A stretch of DNA of 64,000 bases from Coturnix japonica (taxonomy: Eukaryota > Chordata > Aves > Galliformes > Phasianidae). Positions 57,880 to 64,000 of the stretch are shown here, piece by piece. The notes under the pieces were generated by a model that was not told the origin of the DNA, ran no database searches, and worked only from the letters and a program-made list of their open reading frames with translations. The stretch's first letter is position 1. Each line of letters starts with the position of its first letter. The position numbers and the translations under genes were made by a program. The stretch covers positions 928,460 through 992,459 of the forward strand of contig NC_029543.1 of the NCBI RefSeq assembly GCF_001577835.2, read 5' to 3'.

Positions 57880-58925
57880 GCCGTGATGAGGAGGAACCAG
57901 CTCCTTCAGCCTCTTTTTGCCCCCATTTTTCCTCCATCTCCATGATTTTTCCCAATATCACCCCCATTCTCACACGTTCTCCCTCAGCCTCCATCTTTTT
58001 ATTCCTTTCTGTTTCCTCCATGGCCGCCCCAGTGTCCTTTATTTTCCACCCCTTTCTCCTCATACACCGTTGCTTTTCCTCATTATCCCCTTATTTTCCC
58101 TCAGTCTCCCCCTAGTTTCTTTCACCTCCCCCTCAATCTCCCTTATATTCCCCCTTTCACATTCCCCTTCTCAAATCATTCCACCCTCCCTTTCTGCCTC
58201 ATTTTCCCCCTCACACACCTTCACTTCCCCTCTTTCTCCCTCAATTTCTCCTTGATTTCTTTCATTTTTTCCCTCATTCTCCCCTATTTTCCCTCAATAC
58301 CCTTCATTTTCCCCCCACACCTTCTGGTTCCTCCATTTTCCCCTCAATGTCCCCTATCTGCCCCTCACATTCCTCTTTCTCCCCTTAATTTCTCTCATTT
58401 TCCCCCTTTCTCCCCATTTCCCCTCAACATTCCCCTTCCTTTCTCCCCCATTTTCCCCTCACATCCTCTCATTTCCCCTCAGCATTCCCCCATCCTCCCC
58501 TCACACACCTCTTCCCCTCACCCCCATTTTCCCTCAGCTGCTCTATTTCCCCTCACAATCCTCCATCTTCCCCTCAATTTCTCTCATTTTCCCTCAACAT
58601 TCCCTTCCATTCTCCCCCATTCCCCTCATTTCTCCCTTATTTTCCCCCATTTTCCCTTCAATTTCTCTACATCCCCTCACCCTCTTCCATTTCCCCCTCA
58701 GCGTCTCATTCCCCCTCAGCCTCTCCCCCATCTCCCTCACGCACCTTCTCCTTCCCCCCCCATCTCCCCTCAGCCATTTCTCCCCCATTTCCCCTCACAA
58801 ACCTCCTCATCCCCTTCCTCCCCCCACCCTTAACCCTCCTCCTTCCCCATCCATCCCTCCATTTCCCCTCATTCACCTTCATTCCCCCCCCTCCATTTCC
58901 CCTCCCTCTCCCGCCTTTCCCGGCT
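57880..58925. repeat. Pyrimidine-rich low-complexity tract
   Basis: About 1 kb of almost pure C/T on the plus strand is built from degenerate units such as 'tttcccctcaatttctctca' and 'cattttccccc'. It creates long stop-free frames in several phases that are not genes. It lies just upstream of the MLLT1 CpG island. Such asymmetric tracts can form triplex (H-DNA) structures. Confidence 0.9.
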
Positions 58926-59046
58926 CTCCACAGCACCGCGATGGAGACCGCGGGCTGCGTGTGGGAAGAGCGTTGCCCTCGTAGCGCCCATCATCGGCGG
59001 CGAACAACCTCCAACAATATCCCGTGTTCTCTGTGCATAGAGGAAC

Positions 59047-59061
59047 ATTTGCAATGCAAAT
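59047..59061. promoter_or_regulatory. Palindromic octamer-type site
   Basis: ATTTGCAATGCAAAT is a perfect inverted repeat of seven bases with a one-base spacer. It contains the octamer ATGCAAAT, the POU/OCT-factor binding sequence. A further octamer, ATTTGCAT, follows at 59,177-59,184. Confidence 0.5.
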
Positions 59062-59601
59062 AAAGCCAGGGATTCCTTCAGAGAACGGCGTTTATCAGCC
59101 TCGGGCTCAGCTGTGTGCGAACCCCGCAGGTCACCGGCCCGGCTGCGGGCATCGTTGAACACCGCTGTTAGCTCCTATTTGCATCTGAAAAGTGGGTTTT
59201 GTTTACACCTCCGTACAACGGGTTGTTCCGAGCTTTAAATTAACCTCCAAACTCAATCGGTGACCGTTTATGAGCAAGTTTTTCTCTTAGAAACCCGCTT
59301 GGTGCTGGTTTTTGTTTGGGGGGGGTCAGCCCGTCGCTGTGAGAGAGCAGAAGAATGTTATGAGCCCGCAGCGCTGTGCGTGCTGCTCACCCGTAGCCAC
59401 AGGCGGGGATTAACGGGCTCCCAAACCCTTCCAAAGAGCCACTTCAACCTCGTCAGCTTTGATAGGAGATATTAGTAAAGCAAAACGCTTCATCGCTTCA
59501 GTTCACAGCGACAAAACAAAAGGAACCCCCCCACAAACCCCCCCTGTTTGATTCCTCTTTTAAGTGCCCGCTGCTAATTTTCCGTGTTCTGTCTGTTGCA
59601 G

Positions 59602-59665
59602 GCCCGAAGGACATCTCCTCGGACAGTCTCTTTTCTTTCCCCATTCAGACCCGGGCCTCTTTCTT
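59602..59665 (+). other. Candidate exon of an unassigned plus-strand transcript
   Basis: It is bounded by gttctgtctgttgcag and TTCTT|gtgagt, both good splice signals, and is 64 bases long. It has no stop in two frames but resembles no known protein, so it could be a non-coding 5' exon. It is transcribed, if at all, away from MLLT1. Confidence 0.25.
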
Positions 59666-59799
59666 GTGAGTTCCCATTGATATCTTTAATTGTAGACGTT
59701 ATTCCCGTGCTCACGACTCTGAGGGTTCAGCCTTTTCTTTTCCAGCTCGTGGTGTCATTCATTCTCAGCCTTGGTTGGTTACAAGCCCCCAGGTTTAAA

Positions 59800-59950
59800 A
59801 CCTTTCCTGGAAATCGTTTGAGTTATAGAAGGGAGCTTTTCAACTCATCTGGTCCACCACCCTGCAATGAACAGGGAGAATCCTTCCCACAGTGGAGCAC
59901 TTGATCCCACTCTCCCTCTGTATAACCAAGTCCTAATGTAGGAGATGCTG
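59800..59950 (-). mobile_element. Possible CR1 fragment
   Basis: Phrases such as 'atagaagggagcttttcaac' and 'tggtccaccaccctgcaatg' resemble the reverse complement of a CR1 tail (…catctagtccacccccctgc…). The match is short and diverged. Confidence 0.4.
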
Positions 59951-60666
59951 TTTAAGTCATGCAACCCTCCGAACTTTTCCTGCCGAATGAAACTTCATTA
60001 GAATCTGATTTTTATTTCAATTCCGACATTTAAATTCTGACATTTGTGTGCCTTTATTTTATCCAGCTCGTTGCTGCCACACACACTGGATGCAGATTGC
60101 CCTCCCACTCCAGCTCGGGATGCTGCAGTTCCCCATCTATGCTGATATCTCAATGCACTGCTCCAGCTTTCAAGGTGCTCAATGGCCGAGGATGGGATTC
60201 AAGCATGAACTTGACCACTTCTGAGTTAGGTATGGGGAAACTCAGCTTCCACTCTGATAGGCAGACCAGCACCTGGCCACAAAACTGAACTACACTGAAG
60301 GAATTGGGCAGTTAAAAAGCAGCCAAAGGTAGATTTGCCAGGCTCTGTAGGAGGATGTTGGGATTTCAGATGTCTGGTAGTGTTGGGGGGAAGGTGTAGC
60401 CAGCAGCCACACAAGCTTCCTCCAAACCTCTCCTTTTGCAGGGATGTCTGAAGCTAACGAGCTGTCAGCTGAGTGCCTTCGCACCCAAGGTAGCCGTGGG
60501 CTGAGCTCCTGCTTCTTTAGATCTATTCCAGCAACTTCTGGGTTTTGCAATAAGCGTCTGCAAATCCAATTAGCTACTTTCTTTGTGGCACTGTAGTCTG
60601 GCAGAGATCTGCTGTGTTGCTGCCATCTACAGTAGGGCCAGTGCCAATGGATAAGAAACAGATCTG

Positions 60667-60690
60667 ATTTGCATATTCAAATATGCAAAT
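60667..60690. promoter_or_regulatory. Inverted pair of octamer motifs
   Basis: ATTTGCATAT, a four-base spacer TCAA, and ATATGCAAAT form a perfect ten-base inverted repeat. Each arm contains a full octamer (POU/OCT) motif. The arrangement would allow a POU-factor dimer to bind. Confidence 0.5.
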
Positions 60691-62090
60691 GGACCGATGA
60701 CAGCTCTCCTTAATTTCTGTTTGGGCTTTTGATTGCAAAAGCGTTGCTTCAGAGATCCTAGTCTTGTGCTGAGAGGTGTGTGTTCCATCCTGCCTGGCCC
60801 TCGCTATGCCAAGGGATCGTTCTGTCCCATGAGAGCTGGAAAATGAAGTGGAAAAAATACTTTGCACTGCACCTGTCCCTCCCTTGGCCAGGTAAACACA
60901 GGAGACACCCATACTGCTTACTTGCCAGGATCCAAGCAACATCTCTCCTGTTGCAATGAGAGTAGTTTCCTGTGGGCTTAGCACCACTCTTTGAGTTGGC
61001 TGCCTCATACCATCAAGCCTTGTGGTCTATTGATATGTATGTGTGTATTATGTTTGTGTTACTACAAACACAACAGCCAACCACTTCTGTAACCTTGCCT
61101 TGCCCTTCCTGTTCTTGGAGAAACAAGTTCGCTTCGCTGTTCATTGCCATTCAGCATTGTTTTCTCATTGCTATTTTAGTTGCATCTTCCCTTTTTCTGC
61201 TCTGAACTGAAGACCACAAGTTCTGTGGTCAGTCTGTGCTTTGAGTGGCTTGGAGAGCTGCCAGCTGCCAAGGAAGGCCCATCCCCAGCACTTAGAGTCA
61301 AACAGCGTGGAGAAACACTGATCTTGTAATGGTTGTGTGGACTTAAAGACACTGATCTTGCATTTGAGCCTAGTTTCTCTGAGAAAACTCACTTCAGCTT
61401 CATATCCAGATGCAATACTGCTGAATGGAAAGACCCCTCAGTTCTCCCCTGGATCTCTGTAAGTCACTTTCCAGCTGCACAGAAATCCTTGTCTAATGCT
61501 GTGTGGCAATGTCTGATGAATCAAAACAGAGAACTGATGATATTTGAGGTAATAAGGGCTGGTATTTACCCTGGGTTCGCCAATAATAGTGCCATATCCT
61601 TACTTAGTGCCTCAGAAAAAGTCCTGAACCCAAAGTCAGGAGACGATTTGGTATTCAGGACATGCATTTAACACCAGGATAGTGCAGCAGAAGTCCAGAT
61701 TGTTAATGGCCAAAAGCTCTGATTGCCAGAAAGACGTTCCTAACCTCAACTAGCTGCATCTGGGGAAGAAATTACAGGCAGCTTGGAAATTCTTTACTTC
61801 CCTTATTAATGAAGGACTTGGTAGGAAGAAAAAAACCCACCAAAACCACTGTAATACAATTGAGCTTAACTAAGTTCTTTTGTGCCTGAGGAAAATCTGA
61901 ATTATAGCTTACTATAGGTTCTGAAAAATTCAAGTCTTTTAATGGGCAATAACCCTCTGAAACAGAAAGAAGAGGGAAAATTTTCTTAGTAAGCAGGAAC
62001 ACAATGAGAATTTATTTTCTGCTTTCAGTGTAGTTAGTGCTGGTGAAAAGAGCCAGATGAATAGTCACAAATACGTCATGTCCTTTGCAG

Positions 62091-62171
62091 ATGCAACATG
62101 GGCAGCACAAGCGTCCTCAAACCGCCCCGCCAACGTGCTTCAATTCTGAATGAGGAGAACCAGCTTTCTGG
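62091..62171 (+). other. Candidate first coding exon of an unassigned gene
   Basis: It is bounded by catgtcctttgcag and TCTGG|gtgaga, both strong. The ATG at 62,098 has A at -3 and G at +4, a strong initiation context. It encodes MGSTSVLKPPR, then a Q-R pair, then ASILNEENQLSG, and ends in phase 2. The basic, Ser/Pro-rich start with SVLKPPR recalls the SILKPPR segment at the N-terminus of KNL1, but the similarity is too short to name the gene. No following exon is evident before the window ends. Confidence 0.35.
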
Positions 62172-63675
62172 GTGAGAAAGGAGTCTGTCTCTATTCAGTC
62201 CCTGACCCTTCTGCTCAAGACTGTTGATGAAGGGGCCTCATTAGCACCAAAGGTGAGGTTGGCATTATAATGTAGCTACTGGCTGGCTGCAGGCTGAGCT
62301 GACACCTATCCGTTCGTTCTGTCAGATGATGATACCTGTCGTTAGCACTCTGCAGACAGAGGTCAGGTTTGGCCAAATGATGTAAAGGGCTGAGTCAGGC
62401 CAATCTCACCAGCTGGCTGGACTGATTTGCCTGTGCCTTGTTTTGGTTGATGCCAAAGTCATTGAGGAATGCTGTGTGCTCAGAGAGAGGCCACCTTCTG
62501 ACAGAGAACTGTGACCCTGGACAGGATAACCTTTATAGCACTAAATAATACAAGATGGGGGGAGAGGTAGCTTGAAAAAAAGGACGTAGCAGGGTGAGAT
62601 CAGCAGCAGAATGTGACCAGCATCAAAAAGCCTGTTCTGAATCATTTCCTGGATTGAAAAGAGTGTCCAAAAAAGGAGCAGGAATTACTATTTCAGATAA
62701 ATATACTGTCTGCAATGCAGCCTCTTCACAACCAAGGCATTCCCAGTATCTGGAGTTTCCCAGGCCTAACATGCAACAGTCTTGTGGCCACACATTCATG
62801 CACGCCTTATTTCCAAGCATCCCAAGCTTACAGCATGGTGCCTTTCCTCTTGGGGGCTGGTGTTTCTGCTGTTTCCAGCCCTAATCACTCAGCTTGGTGG
62901 TTTTCAGAGCAACTGGCCCTTTCCAGCCAAAGCAGGTACCCAGTTCAAACCTCCCTATAATAAGAGCAGGTTGTGAGACATCCCAGAGCAGCATTTCAGA
63001 ACCTGTAACCCTCAAATTAATGTGAATTTCTGTTTTTTTGTGGCTGCTTAGTCAGCTGCTATGGTGAGAGGTTCCACCAAAACTGGGCTGTTTTGCTGGC
63101 TTTACATGAAATGAGCTTTGTGATTTCCACCTGTCTACAAAGCCAATGGAGGTAGGGTTGCCACATATGTTAGTCTATGCAAACCAGCTCTAATCTAGCT
63201 ATCTCAGGTATGATAGCAGGTGAGATAATCCTCCACACTACAGTGCAGGCTATGCAAACTTGCCTGTGACTCAGAGAATTTGGCTGGCAGTACCATGCTG
63301 AAATTTGTATCGCTGAAACTCAATCGTTATCACTGATATCGCTACCTGTCAGACAATGGTGCACCTGATTGCAGCAAAGTCGTACCTTGGTGCTTCTGAA
63401 ATGCCTTAGTGTTTGACTTTGTTCCATTGTGGCCCAGCCAGCACAGTTTAATGGGAGTCAGGATGGGATCTAAAACAGCACACACATGTAACAGCCAACA
63501 CAGCGTGAACTAAAGGCTCTGCAGCCAGACTGTGAAGGCAGAGCTGTTACAAATTCAGTCCCTTTGTTACTCAGGCATCGGAGATAGGCACTGTAATACA
63601 TGGCCACGAGTTTATCCATTACATACCTTTTATATGCCACCACTATTTTGGATTAATGAAGAATACAATCAATTC

Positions 63676-63799
63676 GACACATTTCATGCCATTTTGCAGT
63701 GCATGATGTAAACATTGCAGATGCAGGCTGTTTCCTCCCATTGCCTGCGGATTTTTACATGCTATGAAATCTATTTTAAATATATGCATGAAATGTGTC
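63676..63799. repeat. 14-base inverted repeat in AT-rich sequence
   Basis: GACACATTTCATGC (63,676-63,689) is the exact reverse complement of GCATGAAATGTGTC (63,786-63,799), with 96 bases between. The surrounding 300 bases are AT-rich, with an octamer ATTTGCAT near 63,889. It may be part of a conserved regulatory element; that is not established. Confidence 0.6.
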
Positions 63800-64000
63800 A
63801 CGAAACATCTGACATATGTGGAAAACATATTACTGTACCGTATGGGCAGTGTAGAAGGTCACTGATAAACAGCTTGAAAGCAGCAATCATTTGCATACAG
63901 AGATATATCTGCTTATATTACGATCCCATCATAGGGGAATAGGGTCTGAGGTCTGCGTGGGTCACTGGCAATGGCAGCATTGTTGGACTTGTGATGCATA

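Larger units (their letters stand above)
58926..64000. other. Region upstream of MLLT1, no recognised gene
   Basis: No exon of a known gene is identified. The stretch begins with a short CpG-containing patch (58,926-59,160) and then becomes ordinary AT-balanced sequence. It contains two candidate plus-strand exons, a CR1-like fragment, palindromic octamer motifs and a 14-base inverted repeat, all listed separately. Confidence 0.6.

Noticed and set aside
58252-58833. Pro/Ser/Phe-rich open frame of 193 residues and its neighbours
   Set aside because: It is translated from the pyrimidine tract; no splice signals, and the composition is explained by the repeat.
62715-62960. Open frame after a tttctgctgtttccag acceptor, as a second exon of the unassigned gene
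   Set aside because: The phase can be made to fit, but the peptide has no conserved-looking features and no good donor follows.
1-64000. Retrovirus-like or other capsid-bearing elements, tRNA, rRNA, CRISPR arrays, bacterial operons
   Set aside because: I saw no terminal repeats with gag/pol-like frames, no cloverleaf RNA genes and no regular repeat-spacer arrays. The only mobile elements I recognise are degraded CR1 tails.

Overview
This is vertebrate nuclear DNA, most likely from a galliform bird such as chicken or a close relative. The evidence is spliced genes with canonical GT-AG introns, compact introns, several degraded CR1 LINE tails (the dominant avian retroposon), no mammalian-type SINEs, and protein sequences that differ from the human orthologues but align closely. 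The gene content matches the conserved RFX2 - ACSBG2 - MLLT1 neighbourhood of human 19p13.3. I believe this block lies on chicken microchromosome 28; that placement is from memory of synteny, not from the sequence.

Layout. (1) 1-10,975: non-coding. I interpret it as the first intron of RFX2 on the minus strand, with a CR1 tail near 8.8-9.3 kb and a perfect 10-bp tandem repeat at 10.45 kb. (2) 10.5-11.3 kb: a CpG-island promoter with a non-coding first exon on the minus strand, CCAAT boxes, GC boxes and a cluster of RFX X-box-like motifs. (3) 11.34-12.06 kb: a G-rich minisatellite. (4) 12.06-19.4 kb: intergenic, with a second CR1 tail. (5) 19.4-31.75 kb: ACSBG2 on the plus strand. It has a probable non-coding exon 1 and 14 coding exons (22,859-31,651) that join into one uninterrupted 727-residue acyl-CoA synthetase. 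There is also a candidate alternative exon. (6) 33.03-57.4 kb: MLLT1 (ENL) on the minus strand, tail-to-tail with ACSBG2. Twelve exons encode 554 residues: an N-terminal YEATS domain, a Lys/Ser-rich disordered middle and a C-terminal AHD. The 3' UTR is about 3.7 kb and the promoter is a CpG island. (7) 57.88-58.92 kb: a 1-kb pyrimidine-only tract upstream of the MLLT1 promoter. (8) 58.9-64 kb: no recognised gene. It holds two well-formed candidate plus-strand exons, one with a strong start codon, plus palindromic octamer (POU) motifs and an AT-rich inverted repeat.

The three genes are a conserved neighbourhood and not a pathway. MLLT1 is a chromatin reader in transcription elongation complexes, ACSBG2 activates fatty acids (testis-biased in mammals), and RFX2 is a ciliary and spermatogenic transcription factor. 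The most interesting points are the X-box cluster in the putative RFX2 promoter, the alternative ACSBG2 exon, the unassigned exons divergent from MLLT1, and the palindromic octamer sites beside them.
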